From positions 1,674,001-1,738,000 of the forward strand of contig NZ_CP121111.1 in assembly GCF_029625335.1 (NCBI RefSeq): a stretch of 64,000 nucleotides of DNA. Reading direction: 5' to 3'. The number at the start of each line of letters is the position of its first letter. Within the stretch, counting starts at the first letter, position 1. The notes under the pieces are model-generated. The model was not told where the DNA came from and made no database searches. It saw nothing but the letters and a program-made list of their open reading frames with translations. The DNA comes from Flavobacterium nitratireducens (lineage in GTDB: Bacteria > Bacteroidota > Bacteroidia > Flavobacteriales > Flavobacteriaceae). A program made the position numbers and the translations under genes. Shown in pieces: positions 37,647 to 46,240 of the stretch.

Positions 37647-37994
37647 TTAGTATCCTCCTCTGTTTCCACGGCTATCACCACCACGGTTGTTTCCATAACT
37701 TCCACGAGAATCATTTCTACGGTTGTTATTAAAACTTCTTCTTTCACCTTCTGGTTTTGGTTCTGATTTATTCACTACAATTGTACGACCTTGAACAGAC
37801 GCTCCGTTCAATTCTTCAATTGCTTTTTGAGCATCAGCATCAACTGGCATCTCAACAAAACCAAACCCCTTACTTCTTCCAGTAAATTTATCAGTAATAA
37901 TTTTAACAGAATCAACTGCTCCGTAAGCCTCAAAAGACTCTCTTAAATCTGCTTCCTCAATACTGAATGGAAGGCTTCCAACAAAAATGTTCAT
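37647..37994 (-). CDS. RNA-binding protein with one RRM domain and RG-rich tail
   Basis: This 115-residue protein has a single RNA recognition motif with RNP2 at residues 3-8 (IFVGSL) and RNP1 at 42-49 (KGFGFVEM). Its tail from about residue 83 is rich in Arg, Asn, Ser and Gly (for example GSYGNNRGGDSRGNRGGY). Such small RRM proteins of Bacteroidota bind RNA and are often abundant or cold-induced. The tail probably gives non-specific RNA contact. It is a single gene with a long AT-rich upstream region. Confidence 0.93.
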   Translation of the reverse strand: MNIFVGSLPFSIEEADLRESFEAYGAVDSVKIITDKFTGRSKGFGFVEMPVDADAQKAIEELNGASVQGRTIVVNKSEPKPEGERRSFNNNRRNDSRGSYGNNRGGDSRGNRGGY

Positions 37995-38106
37995 ATATAT
38001 TTATTTACAATAATTAGAACAAATGTAGTCTTATTTTTTTATAACACACTATAAATAAGCATATTTATATTCTTATTTATTTTTATATAGAGAAAAGAGA
38101 ATATAC

Positions 38107-38586
38107 TTAATTTACAGTAACAGGCACTTTATAAAAAACACCATATTGAAAATTTAATGTTGGCCCAGCCATTGGATTATCGAAAGTATTAACTAAATTA
38201 CATTTAAATGTTCCTGAAATTGTTTTCCCAACAGCATCATATTCAGTAATTTCAAGCGCACCATTACCCACATTAAAACCCGAAGAAAATATAATTTTTT
38301 CTTTAGTAATTGGATCCGTATATTGATAATTTGCCGTTGTATTGGCATTTGTTCCTATAGTATAAACACCTACTGCCGTAGAACTATTTTCTATGGTCAT
38401 TACCTCAGTAGCTGTATAGGCCTCAACAACCACCTTCCCACTTGAATATACTGTTGCACGAGTTTGAACAGCTTTCCAAAGGACATTATCTTTCATTCCT
38501 TGAAAGGCTGGATTGTTAAACTTAACATCCTCTTGACAAGAAAACAAAGAGAAAAATAAAACTAAAAAAAGGTAAAACTTTTTCAT
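38107..38586 (-). CDS. Lipoprotein, probably DUF6252 family
   Basis: The 159-residue protein starts MKKFYLFLVLFFSLFSCQED, a lipoprotein signal with Cys17. It then has NNPAFQGMKDNVLWKAVQTRATV and a beta-rich body with short polar turns (VGVYTIGTNANTTANYQYTD). This layout resembles the DUF6252 lipoproteins of Flavobacteriaceae, which have no known function. It stands alone and is divergent from rpsP. Confidence 0.65.
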   Translation of the reverse strand: MKKFYLFLVLFFSLFSCQEDVKFNNPAFQGMKDNVLWKAVQTRATVYSSGKVVVEAYTATEVMTIENSSTAVGVYTIGTNANTTANYQYTDPITKEKIIFSSGFNVGNGALEITEYDAVGKTISGTFKCNLVNTFDNPMAGPTLNFQYGVFYKVPVTVN

Positions 38587-38698
38587 AAAATAAAATTTAC
38601 AAACAAAAATAAACTATTCGAATTAAAATAACAGAAATGCTTAAAAAAAGAAACAAAAAAATCGCTAAATTATTACATATCAAAATACTAAAATTCTA

Positions 38699-38758
38699 TT
38701 TGCTATATTAAAAAATAATGTATCTTTGCAGCCTTAATTAATCGAGGTCGTGTACCTC
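38699..38758 (+). promoter_or_regulatory. rpsP promoter and leader hairpin
   Basis: TTTG at 38699-38702, 18 bases, TATCTTTG at 38721-38728. The leader holds a hairpin GAGGT (38744-38748) / ACCTC (38754-38758) with loop CGTGT, 20 bases before the start codon. It may be a ribosomal-protein leader, but this is not proven. Confidence 0.6.
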
Positions 38759-38778
38759 AAAATTTAATCATAAAGATT

Positions 38779-39327
38779 ATGTCAGTAAAAATTAGATTAC
38801 AAAGACACGGTAAAAAAGGAAAACCTTTTTACTGGGTTGTAGCAGCAGACGCTCGCTCAAAAAGAGATGGTAGATACTTAGAGAAAATCGGTACTTACAA
38901 TCCAAACACTAACCCTGCAACTATCGACTTAAACCTTGATAGCGCTGTTAAATGGTTACACAATGGTGCTCAGCCAACTGACACTGCAAGAGCTATCCTT
39001 TCTTACAAAGGAGCTTTATTAAAACACCACCTTGATGGAGGAGTTCGTAAAGGAGCTTTGACACAAGAACAAGCTGACGCTAAATTAACTGAATGGTTAG
39101 AAGCTAAAGCTGGAAAAGTTAATGCTAAAAAAGATGGTTTAACAAAAGCGCAAGCTGATGCTAAAGCTAAAGCATTAAAAGCAGAACAAGAAGTAAACGC
39201 GAAACGTATCGCTGCTGCTGCTCAAGCTGAAGCTGATGCAATTGCTGCTGCTCAAGCAGAAGAAGCTGCTTCAACTGAAGAAGAGGCTCCAGCTGCTGAA
39301 GAAAACAACGAAGAAGCTCAAGCTTAA
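38779..39327 (+). CDS. rpsP: 30S ribosomal protein S16 with long Ala/Glu-rich extension
   Basis: S16 binds 16S rRNA early in 30S assembly. Residues 1-80 hold the conserved domain (VKIRLQRHGKKGKPFYWVVAADARSKRDG; YLEKIGTYNPNT; AQPTDTARAIL). The remaining hundred residues are Lys/Ala and then Ala/Glu/Gln-rich (AAAQAEADAIAAAQAEEAAS). Such extensions are typical of Bacteroidota S16 and roughly double the usual length. It is followed by rimM after 13 bases; RimM acts in 30S maturation, so the pairing is functional. Confidence 0.96.
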   Translation: MSVKIRLQRHGKKGKPFYWVVAADARSKRDGRYLEKIGTYNPNTNPATIDLNLDSAVKWLHNGAQPTDTARAILSYKGALLKHHLDGGVRKGALTQEQADAKLTEWLEAKAGKVNAKKDGLTKAQADAKAKALKAEQEVNAKRIAAAAQAEADAIAAAQAEEAASTEEEAPAAEENNEEAQA

Positions 39328-39340
39328 TTTTAATAGCGAA

Positions 39341-39865
39341 ATGCGTAAACAAGATTGTTTCTATTTAGGTAAAATCGCTAAAAAATTTAGTTACAAAGGA
39401 GAAGTCCTAATCTATCTAGACACCGACGAACCTGAGTTATACGAAAATTTGGAATCAGTGTTTGTTGACTACAACAAACACTTGGTTCCTTTTTTTATTG
39501 AAAGTAGTTCACTACATAAAAATGACTTCCTAAGGGTTCATTTTGAAGATATCAATACCGAAGCTGAGGCCGACAACCTCATAGGAAGTGAATTATACCT
39601 TCCATTAAGCATGTTACCAAAACTTAGTGGTAACAAATTTTACTTTCACGAAGTAATAGGTTTTGAAATTGAAGATAAAAGATTAGGCAATGTGGGAGAA
39701 ATCCAATCCATTAACGATACAACCGCTCAGCCTCTATTTGAAGTCATAAAAGACGGCACCGAAATTTTAATCCCAATGATCGATCATTTCTTAGTAAAAG
39801 TAGATCGCGAAAACAAAAAAATCATCATGGATTTGCCTGAAGGATTGATTGAGATGTATCTTTAA
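39341..39865 (+). CDS. rimM: 16S rRNA processing protein RimM
   Basis: RimM helps mature the 30S head near protein S19. The 174-residue frame from ATG at 39341 has the N-terminal beta-barrel (DCFYLGKIAKKFSYKGEVLIYLDTD) and the C-terminal PRC-like barrel (FYFHEVIGFEIEDKRLGNVGEI; ILIPMIDHFLVKVDRENKKIIMDLPEGLIEMY). A longer reading from 39236 would overlap rpsP and is only low-complexity residue, so the start at 39341, 13 bases after rpsP, is chosen. Confidence 0.95.
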   Translation: MRKQDCFYLGKIAKKFSYKGEVLIYLDTDEPELYENLESVFVDYNKHLVPFFIESSSLHKNDFLRVHFEDINTEAEADNLIGSELYLPLSMLPKLSGNKFYFHEVIGFEIEDKRLGNVGEIQSINDTTAQPLFEVIKDGTEILIPMIDHFLVKVDRENKKIIMDLPEGLIEMYL

Positions 39866-39867
39866 AG

Positions 39868-40428
39868 GAAATTCCAAAAAAAAACTCAAATTCCAAATTC
39901 CAAAAATCGTAATAAAAATTACGTCAATTGATTATATTTGGGTTTAGATTGGAAATCGAGATTTAACACTTTATGGAAAACCATTTGATTTAGAAGAAAG
40001 AACTTTTTTATTTGATAAAGAATGTAGAATCTATATTCAAAAGCTACCAAAAACAATTTCAAATATTGAAGATGGAAAGCAACTAGTGAGATCCTCTGGT
40101 TCAGTTGGAGCTAATTACATCGAAGCAAACGAAAAACTTGGAGAAAAAGATTTGTCTTTTCGGTTAAAAATCACCAGAAAGGAAGCTAAAGAATCTAAAT
40201 ATTGGCTTCGTTTATTACAAGAATCAAATCCAGAATTAAAAGAAAATTCAGAAGCTTTATTATTTGAAATCGAATAATTAAGAAAAATTTTATCGGCAAT
40301 AACAACTAAAATAAATTCCAATATTTAAATTCCGAATTTCAATAATTAGAATAGGAATTCGAATATTTTAATCTAAATTTGGATTTTCCCAATTCATTTG
40401 GAATTTGGAATTTAAAAAATCGGGATTT
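39868..40428. repeat. AAATTCC-rich inverted repeats flanking a decayed four-helix-bundle gene
   Basis: The left spacer (39868-39905) contains CAAATTCCAAATTCCAAA, and the right spacer near 40394-40412 contains its reverse complement TTTGGAATTTGGAATTT. Between them lies a broken small gene, so the unit looks like a cassette with matching ends. Confidence 0.5.
39948..40328 (+). pseudogene. Four-helix-bundle (S23-type) protein gene, start lost and stop inside
   Basis: The frame contains the family core IEDGKQLVRSSGSVGANYIEANEKLGEKDLSFRLKITRKEAKESKYWLRLL. Upstream it is open through IGNRDLTLYGKPFDLEERTF back to a TAG at 39945-39947 with no ATG. Downstream it ends at TAA 40275-40277 where related proteins continue with the LRKILSAI helix, and that helix is encoded here just beyond the stop, to 40328. 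So both the start and the end look mutated. These proteins resemble those encoded by intervening sequences of 23S rRNA genes and form oligomeric helical bundles. A TATATTTG at 39933-39940 may be its old -7 element. Confidence 0.65.
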
Positions 40429-40434
40429 TACCTT

Positions 40435-41142
40435 ATGTTTTCATTCAAAAAATTCTCTATAGAACAAGACCGTTGTGCTATGAAAGTAGGCACTGACGGT
40501 GTTTTACTAGGTGCTTGGACTCCTCTTGAAAACAATCCGTTTAGTATTTTGGATATTGGCACTGGAACCGGAATCATTGCATTGATGTTAGCCCAAAGAA
40601 GTCATGCCGAACAAATTGATGCTTTAGAAATTGACGAAGATGCCTACGAACAAGCAACAGACAATTTTGAAAACTCCCCTTGGAATGATCGCTTATTTTG
40701 TTTTCATGCCGCTTTAGAAGAATTTGTGGAAGAACCAGAAGACGAGTACGATATTATTGTTTCTAATCCTCCTTTTTTTAGTGAAGATTACAAATCTGAC
40801 AACAGTAAACGAGACTTGGCACGTTTTCAAGACGCCATGCCATTTGAAGATTTAATTGAAGCAGCCGCTTTATTGCTTTCTGAAAATGGAATTTTCGCAG
40901 TAATCATTCCGTTCAAAGAAGAAGAAAAATTCTTGGCATTAGCCGATGAATATGAATTATACCCTTTAAAAATTACCCGCGTAAAAGGCACACCTACTTC
41001 TGAGATTAAACGCAGTTTATTGGCTTTCAGCCGAAATGAAAATTCTGAATTTCCTATTGACGAACTCATCATCGAAACTGCTCGCCAACAATACACTCCA
41101 GAATACATTGAACTGACGAAGGATTTTTATTTAAAAATGTAA
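40435..41142 (+). CDS. trmN6: tRNA1(Val) (adenine-37-N6)-methyltransferase
   Basis: This 235-residue AdoMet-dependent enzyme methylates the adenine next to the anticodon of tRNA-Val. It has the start FSFKKFSIEQDRCAMKVGTDGVLLGAW, the AdoMet motif ILDIGTGTGIIALMLAQR and the N6-methylase motif IIVSNPPFF. The ATG at 40435 is preferred over an upstream TTG at 40405, which lies in the repeat region. Length and motifs fit the YfiC/TrmN6 family. It stands alone between the repeat cassette and gcdH. Confidence 0.92.
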   Translation: MFSFKKFSIEQDRCAMKVGTDGVLLGAWTPLENNPFSILDIGTGTGIIALMLAQRSHAEQIDALEIDEDAYEQATDNFENSPWNDRLFCFHAALEEFVEEPEDEYDIIVSNPPFFSEDYKSDNSKRDLARFQDAMPFEDLIEAAALLLSENGIFAVIIPFKEEEKFLALADEYELYPLKITRVKGTPTSEIKRSLLAFSRNENSEFPIDELIIETARQQYTPEYIELTKDFYLKM

Positions 41143-41289
41143 ATCATTCAAATCCAATTAGCCATCTTTATTTTAAGAGAATTTTAATTACTTTTTCATG
41201 CTTGATTAAAAATCCTTTGTGTAAATTTATAGTATAACTTTTGATTTTACATTAAAAAAGTTCCACCACTATAATACCAATGAGAAACC

Positions 41290-42467
41290 ATGAAACCAGA
41301 TCTATTTCAAGCACCAGACTATTACAACCTTGATGAACTTTTATTAGAGGAACATAAATTGGTTCGTGACGCTGCTCGCGAATGGGTCAAACGCGAAGTT
41401 TCTCCCATCATTGAGGACTATGCCCAAAAAGCCGAATTCCCTACACAAATTATAAAAGGATTAGCCGATATTGGTGCTTTTGGACCTTACATCCCACAAG
41501 AATATGGCGGCGCAGGATTAGACCAAATTTCGTATGGCTTGATCATGCAAGAAATAGAAAGAGGTGATTCAGGTGTACGTTCAACAGCATCTGTACAATC
41601 ATCATTGGTTATGTATCCTATTTGGAAATACGGTAACGAAGAACAACGATTAAAATACTTACCTAAACTGGCTTCTGGAGAATGGATGGGCTGCTTTGGT
41701 TTAACCGAACCCAATCACGGCTCCGACCCTGGAGGAATGACTACCAATTTTAAAGACAAGGGTGACCATTATCTCTTAAATGGTGCTAAAATGTGGATTT
41801 CAAACGCCCCTTTTGCTGATATTGCTGTCGTATGGGCCAAAAACGAAGAAGGAAGAATTCATGGTTTAATTGTAGAACGTGGCATGGAAGGATTCTCCAC
41901 TCCCGAAACCCATCACAAATGGTCATTACGCGCTTCGGCAACTGGTGAATTAATTTTTGACAACGTCAAAGTCCCTAAAGAAAACCTACTCCCTAACAAA
42001 TCTGGATTGGGTGCGCCACTGGGTTGTTTGGATTCGGCTCGTTACGGAATTGCTTGGGGTGCCATTGGTGCGGCAATGGACTGTTATGATACCGCTTTGC
42101 GTTATGCCAAAGAAAGAATTCAATTTGGCAAACCCATAGCAGGCATGCAATTACAGCAAAAAAACTAGCCGAAATGATTACTGAAATCACCAAAGCACAA
42201 TTCTTAACTTGGCGATTAAGCACCTTACGAAATGAAGGCAAGGCAACATCGGCGCAAATATCAATGGCTAAACGCAACAATGTCGACATGGCCATCAACA
42301 TCGCACGTGAAGCAAGACAAATACTTGGTGCTATGGGAATCACTGGAGATTATTCTGTAATGAGACACATAATGAACCTGGAATCGGTCATTACTTATGA
42401 AGGAACCCATGATATCCATTTACTGATAACAGGAATGGACATCACGGGTATTTCAGCTTTTAAATAA
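41290..42467 (+). pseudogene. gcdH: Glutaryl-CoA dehydrogenase, frameshifted
   Basis: The enzyme oxidises and decarboxylates glutaryl-CoA to crotonyl-CoA in lysine and tryptophan breakdown, using FAD. The first frame ends MQLQQKN-stop at 42168 and the second begins at LAEMITEITKAQFL. The break is at seven A (42158-42164), and one more A would join them into a 392-residue protein of normal length. GLTEPNHGSDPGGM, KMWISNAPFADI and YEGTHDIH with the catalytic Glu are all present. The strong conservation on both sides suggests the gene may be intact in the cell and the missing base a read error. Confidence 0.85.
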
Positions 42468-42638
42468 GACAATGAGAAAAGACTCCATTAAACAAAAATT
42501 ATTAAAAAAACTTAAAACCAAAAAAGGATTGAAATCGTAATTAACAAGAAGAAACAATTATTAAAGTATTGATAAAATTGATAGCAAATTTCACTGAAAA
42601 CTTATAGCTTTTTTATCTTTACACAAAATTATTACACG

Positions 42639-43421
42639 ATGAATATTCAGCATATTAATAAAAGTATTGAGACCCAAAAAAACGTATTACTCCAACATTC
42701 ACTTTACAGCAAAGTAAAAACGATAGAGGATTTACACACCTTTCTAGAAAGCCATGTGTATGCTGTTTGGGACTTTATGTCTTTATTAAAAGCTTTACAA
42801 GAAAGACTAACATGCACTAGCACACCATGGTTTGCAACTAAAAATCCAGAAACAAGATATTTAATTAACGAAATTGTTTTAGCCGAGGAAAGTGATTTGG
42901 CGCTGGACGGAAGACATCAAAGTCATTACGAAATGTACATCGAAGCAATGGAGGCTTGTGGAGCAGATACAAGCAAAATCCAACATTTCTTAGAGCAAAT
43001 ACAATCTTTACAAAACATTTTTGTAGCAATAAAAAAAAGTGATTTACACCCCAACATTAAAGCATTTATAGACTTTACGTTCCGTGTTATTGAAGAAGGA
43101 AAACCGCATGAAATAGCTGCAGCCTTTACTTTTGGCCGTGAAGACTTAATCCCAAGCATGTTCTTTGCCATTTTAAAGAACTTTCAGGCTCAATTCCCAG
43201 AAACTGATTTAAGCAAATTAATCTACTACTTTGAAAGACACATTGAGCTAGATGCCGACGAACACGGACCTATGGCAATGCAAATGATTAATGAACTTTG
43301 CGAAAATGACGAACAAAAGTGGAAAGAAGTAGAAGAAGTATCGATTCTGGCCTTAGAAAAAAGAATCGAACTTTGGAATGCGATTGAAGAAATAATCTCC
43401 ATGAAAGTAGAAATGGCTTAA
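42639..43421 (+). CDS. DUF3050 family protein, heme-oxygenase-like fold
   Basis: A 260-residue soluble helical protein. Conserved segments are the N-terminal HVYAVWDFMSLLKALQ, EIVLAEESDLALDG with acidic residues, and YFERHIELDADEHGPMAM near the C-terminus. His and Glu in these places could bind a metal, as in other proteins of the heme-oxygenase-like superfamily that hold a di-iron site; this is inference. No activity is known for DUF3050. It lies between gcdH and the SGNH lipoprotein with no overlapping partner. Confidence 0.85.
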   Translation: MNIQHINKSIETQKNVLLQHSLYSKVKTIEDLHTFLESHVYAVWDFMSLLKALQERLTCTSTPWFATKNPETRYLINEIVLAEESDLALDGRHQSHYEMYIEAMEACGADTSKIQHFLEQIQSLQNIFVAIKKSDLHPNIKAFIDFTFRVIEEGKPHEIAAAFTFGREDLIPSMFFAILKNFQAQFPETDLSKLIYYFERHIELDADEHGPMAMQMINELCENDEQKWKEVEEVSILALEKRIELWNAIEEIISMKVEMA

Positions 43422-43443
43422 AACACTAATCCATAACATCAAA

Positions 43444-43509
43444 AAAAACGTAACTACTAGAAATTGATTTTAACATGAAAAGAAAATTAAAAATAGTAGT
43501 TACGTTTTT
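43444..43509 (+). promoter_or_regulatory. Perfect 16-bp inverted repeat enclosing the start codon of the SGNH gene
   Basis: AAAAACGTAACTACTA (43444-43459) and its exact complement TAGTAGTTACGTTTTT (43494-43509) enclose 34 bases with the ATG at 43475. The right arm covers codons 7-12 and ends in a T run, so the RNA could form a terminator-like hairpin around the start. Confidence 0.65.
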
Positions 43510-44227
43510 GTTTATAGCAATCAGCATAGGTTGCAGTACCGAAAATGCATTGATAATATCCCCTACCACAAGTCCGCCAAAAGTAAATACATCTTTATCA
43601 CTTGCTACACTAAACTACACTGTAAACTATCTGGCACTAGGCGATAGCTACACCATAGGACAAAGTGTATGCGAAACCTGTAAATTTCCTGAGCAACTAA
43701 AAGAATCCTTGAGAAACCTTAATCTACAAAACAAGTTTTCGCTAGAAGTTATTGCCCGAACAGGATGGACAACAAGCGAATTGATACAAGCTATCGATAT
43801 CAACAAACCAGCCCCTAATTTTGATTTGGTTACACTATTAATTGGTGTCAACAACCAATATAGAGGTTTGAATTTTAGCATTTACGAAAAAGAATTTCCG
43901 CAACTTGTTTCCAAAGCAATTAGTATGGCCAAAGGTGATAAAAACAAATTAATGGTAGTTTCTATTCCAGATTATACTTACACTCCTTACGGGCAAAGCT
44001 TTGGTAATACCGAAAATATATCAAAAGAAATTGATCGTTACAATTCCTTTGCAAAAACTTATTGTGAATCAAATGAAATACTTTTCATCAATATTACAGA
44101 TATAACTCGACAAGGCTTAAATAATACAAATTTAGTAGCCTCTGATGGCTTACATCCTTCTGATTATGCCTACAGATTATTTGTAGAACGAATTCTTCCT
44201 CGAGCGGTAACGATACTAAACAAATAA
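43475..44227 (+). CDS. SGNH/GDSL hydrolase lipoprotein
   Basis: The 250-residue protein starts with a lipoprotein signal (FLFIAISIGC, Cys20). The SGNH blocks are visible: nucleophile in YLALGDSYTIG (S58), Gly in ARTGWTTSEL, Asn in LLIGVNNQYRG, and the Asp-His pair in SDGLHPSDYAYRL. It should cleave an ester or acyl bond, probably at the cell envelope, and the substrate is unknown. Its start codon lies in the loop of a 16-bp inverted repeat. A 10-bp hairpin at 44223-44258 overlaps its stop region. Confidence 0.9.
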   Translation: MKRKLKIVVTFLFIAISIGCSTENALIISPTTSPPKVNTSLSLATLNYTVNYLALGDSYTIGQSVCETCKFPEQLKESLRNLNLQNKFSLEVIARTGWTTSELIQAIDINKPAPNFDLVTLLIGVNNQYRGLNFSIYEKEFPQLVSKAISMAKGDKNKLMVVSIPDYTYTPYGQSFGNTENISKEIDRYNSFAKTYCESNEILFINITDITRQGLNNTNLVASDGLHPSDYAYRLFVERILPRAVTILNK

Positions 44228-44258
44228 GGCTGCTTTTTCAATTAAAAACAGCCTTATT
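44223..44258. terminator. Hairpin at the end of the SGNH gene
   Basis: AATAAGGCTG at 44223-44232 pairs perfectly with CAGCCTTATT at 44249-44258. It lies between two convergent genes. The T run is weak. Confidence 0.6.
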
Positions 44259-44286
44259 CATTATAATATATACACAAAATCGAATA

Positions 44287-44604
44287 TTAACTCTCAGGAG
44301 CTAATTCTAATTCTAATCCTTCTAGATCTACAGTAATAGGAATTTGACAACCCAAACGACTATTCGATTTTACATAGAAAGCCTCAGAAAGCATCGCTTC
44401 TTCATCTTCTCCCATTTCTGGCAAAGCCACATCATTTAAAACATAACATTGACAAGAAGCACACATTGCCATTCCTCCACAAGTACCTTCCACAGGCAAT
44501 TCGTAAGCTTTACAAAGTTCCATGATATTCATGGCCATATCTGTAGGAGCTTGTAACTCATGAACTACTCCTTCTCTATCCTTAATTTTAATTAAAACAT
44601 CCAT
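44287..44604 (-). CDS. 2Fe-2S ferredoxin, adrenodoxin type
   Basis: A 105-residue electron carrier with cluster cysteines C42, C48, C51 and C86 in GTCGGMAMCASCQCYV and SRLGCQIP. Spacing fits the vertebrate-type [2Fe-2S] ferredoxins that serve Fe-S cluster assembly or P450-like systems. In the present context, downstream of nfu and mrp on the same strand, an Fe-S assembly role is likely but not certain. The spacer to the NifU-domain gene is 69 bases. Confidence 0.92.
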   Translation of the reverse strand: MDVLIKIKDREGVVHELQAPTDMAMNIMELCKAYELPVEGTCGGMAMCASCQCYVLNDVALPEMGEDEEAMLSEAFYVKSNSRLGCQIPITVDLEGLELELAPES

Positions 44605-44673
44605 TATTTATTATTGGGAATTGATTGATTGAACAAAATAATTTGGGTAAATAATTTTTAGACAACCTATGCC

Positions 44674-44913
44674 TTACAAAACATTTACAACTGTTTCTAT
44701 TTGTGGAGCAAACTTTTTAATTGTTGTTTCCACGCCAGCTTTAAGTGTCATTTGATTCACACTACAATTAGTACAAGCTCCTTCAAGACGCACCTTTACA
44801 TGCTTATCATCTTCTATAGAAATAAGACTAATATTACCTCCATCGGACTCTAAAAAAGGTCTGATTTCAGCAAGTGCTTTTTGAACTTCAATTGTTAATT
44901 CTTCTGTTGTCAT
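44674..44913 (-). CDS. NifU C-terminal domain (Nfu) Fe-S carrier
   Basis: A 79-residue single-domain protein with the C47-T-N-C50 motif in LEGACTNCSVNQMTLKAGVE. Nfu proteins hold a cluster between two subunits and pass it to target proteins. Length equals the bare domain. It is 14 bases downstream of mrp and co-directional, which supports a shared task in Fe-S cluster delivery. Confidence 0.94.
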   Translation of the reverse strand: MTTEELTIEVQKALAEIRPFLESDGGNISLISIEDDKHVKVRLEGACTNCSVNQMTLKAGVETTIKKFAPQIETVVNVL

Positions 44914-44927
44914 TTTCTTTACTTAAA

Positions 44928-46055
44928 TTATTTTTTTACCGCTGAACAACCAGCCATAGTAGTAATTTTTATCGCTTCAGTAGCAGGTAAACTTTCATTT
45001 CTGCTAACGGTTTCTTCGACCACTTTACGTGTAATATTTTCAAAAACTGTTTCGATAATCGACCCTGTTTGCAAAGCTGCTGGACGACCATAATCTCCTG
45101 CTTCACGAATAGATTGAACAATTGGAACTTCCCCTAAAAATGGAACTGCTAAATCTTCTGCTAAATTTTTAGCGCCTTCTTGACCAAAAATATAGTATTT
45201 ATTGTTAGGTAATTCTTCTGGAGTAAAATAAGCCATGTTTTCAATAATTCCTAACACAGGAACATTGATAGCTTCTGACATAAACATAGAAACTCCTTTT
45301 TTAGCATCAGCCAAAGCCACAGCCTGAGGTGTACTTACTACAACAGCACCGGTTACAGGCAATGATTGCATAATAGAAAGGTGGATATCTCCTGTACCAG
45401 GAGGCAAATCGATTAACATAAAATCCAATTCTCCCCAATCGGCATCAAAAATCATTTGGTTTAAAGCCTTAGAAGCCATAGGACCTCTCCAAATTACGGC
45501 TTGACTTGGCGAGGTAAAGAACCCAATGGAAAGCATTTTTACTTCATAGCTTTCAATAGGTTTCATTTTTGATTTTCCATCAACCGTAACCGAAATTGGT
45601 TTTTCATTTTCAACATCAAACATGATAGGCATTGATGGACCATAAATATCCGCATCTAAAACCCCTACACTGAAGCCCATTTTAGCTAATGAAACCGCTA
45701 AATTTGCTGTTACAGTAGATTTACCTACACCTCCTTTACCAGAAGCTACAGCAATAATATTTTTGATTCCTGGAATTGCTTTTCCTTTAATTTCTGGCTT
45801 TTCAGGAGCTTCAACTTTTATATTAACTTTAATCTTAGCTTCGGCAGAAACTTTCTCTAAAATTGTCTTTTTGATATCGTCTTCGGCACGTTTTTTAATA
45901 TGCATGGCTGGAGTGTGTAAAACCAAATCAACCACTACCTCATCGCCAAAAGTAAGAACATTGGTAACTGCTCCACTTTCAACCATGTTTTTTCCTTCTC
46001 CTGCAATAGTAATTGTCTCTAAAGCCTTAAGAATTTCTTTTCTATCTAATTTCAT
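44928..46055 (-). CDS. mrp: Mrp/ApbC/NBP35-type P-loop ATPase for Fe-S cluster transfer
   Basis: The 375-residue protein has an N-terminal MIP18 (DUF59) domain at residues about 1-85, followed by the deviant Walker A motif ASGKGGVGKST near residue 108. LDADIYGPSMPIMF, MLIDLPPGTGDIHLS and AVVVSTPQAVALADAKKG follow. These ATPases bind and deliver Fe-S clusters. It is the first gene of mrp-nfu-ferredoxin on the minus strand. The fused DUF59 domain is usual for Bacteroidota. Confidence 0.93.
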   Translation of the reverse strand: MKLDRKEILKALETITIAGEGKNMVESGAVTNVLTFGDEVVVDLVLHTPAMHIKKRAEDDIKKTILEKVSAEAKIKVNIKVEAPEKPEIKGKAIPGIKNIIAVASGKGGVGKSTVTANLAVSLAKMGFSVGVLDADIYGPSMPIMFDVENEKPISVTVDGKSKMKPIESYEVKMLSIGFFTSPSQAVIWRGPMASKALNQMIFDADWGELDFMLIDLPPGTGDIHLSIMQSLPVTGAVVVSTPQAVALADAKKGVSMFMSEAINVPVLGIIENMAYFTPEELPNNKYYIFGQEGAKNLAEDLAVPFLGEVPIVQSIREAGDYGRPAALQTGSIIETVFENITRKVVEETVSRNESLPATEAIKITTMAGCSAVKK

Positions 46056-46240
46056 TACTATATTTACTATTATTCAATTGCTATTTTCAGTTTAAAAAGC
46101 CAACGTTTATTTAAACTGATTTCAGATTGCAAAGATAATAGATTAAGTTCTTAATTTAAAGTATTTGAATTGTAATTATTAATACCGCTATCAGTTCTAA
46201 CGATAAAGACTTATAATGTGATTTTTAGACTTTTAAAGCT

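Noticed and set aside
39236..39340. Longer start of RimM inside rpsP
   Set aside because: The extra 35 residues are a low-complexity reading of the S16 tail in another frame; the ATG at 39341 matches the family start.
5942..40277. Four in-frame TAA codons (5942, 11501, 19640, 40275) as evidence of codon reassignment or programmed readthrough
   Set aside because: TAA ends most normal genes in the window, and the residues expected at the sites differ (Tyr in the transposase, probably Glu in the four-helix protein), so independent point mutations fit better.
42473..42541. A short frame after gcdH encoding a 22-residue Lys-rich peptide
   Set aside because: It is too short and low in complexity, has no recognisable partner or ribosome site, and looks like a chance frame.
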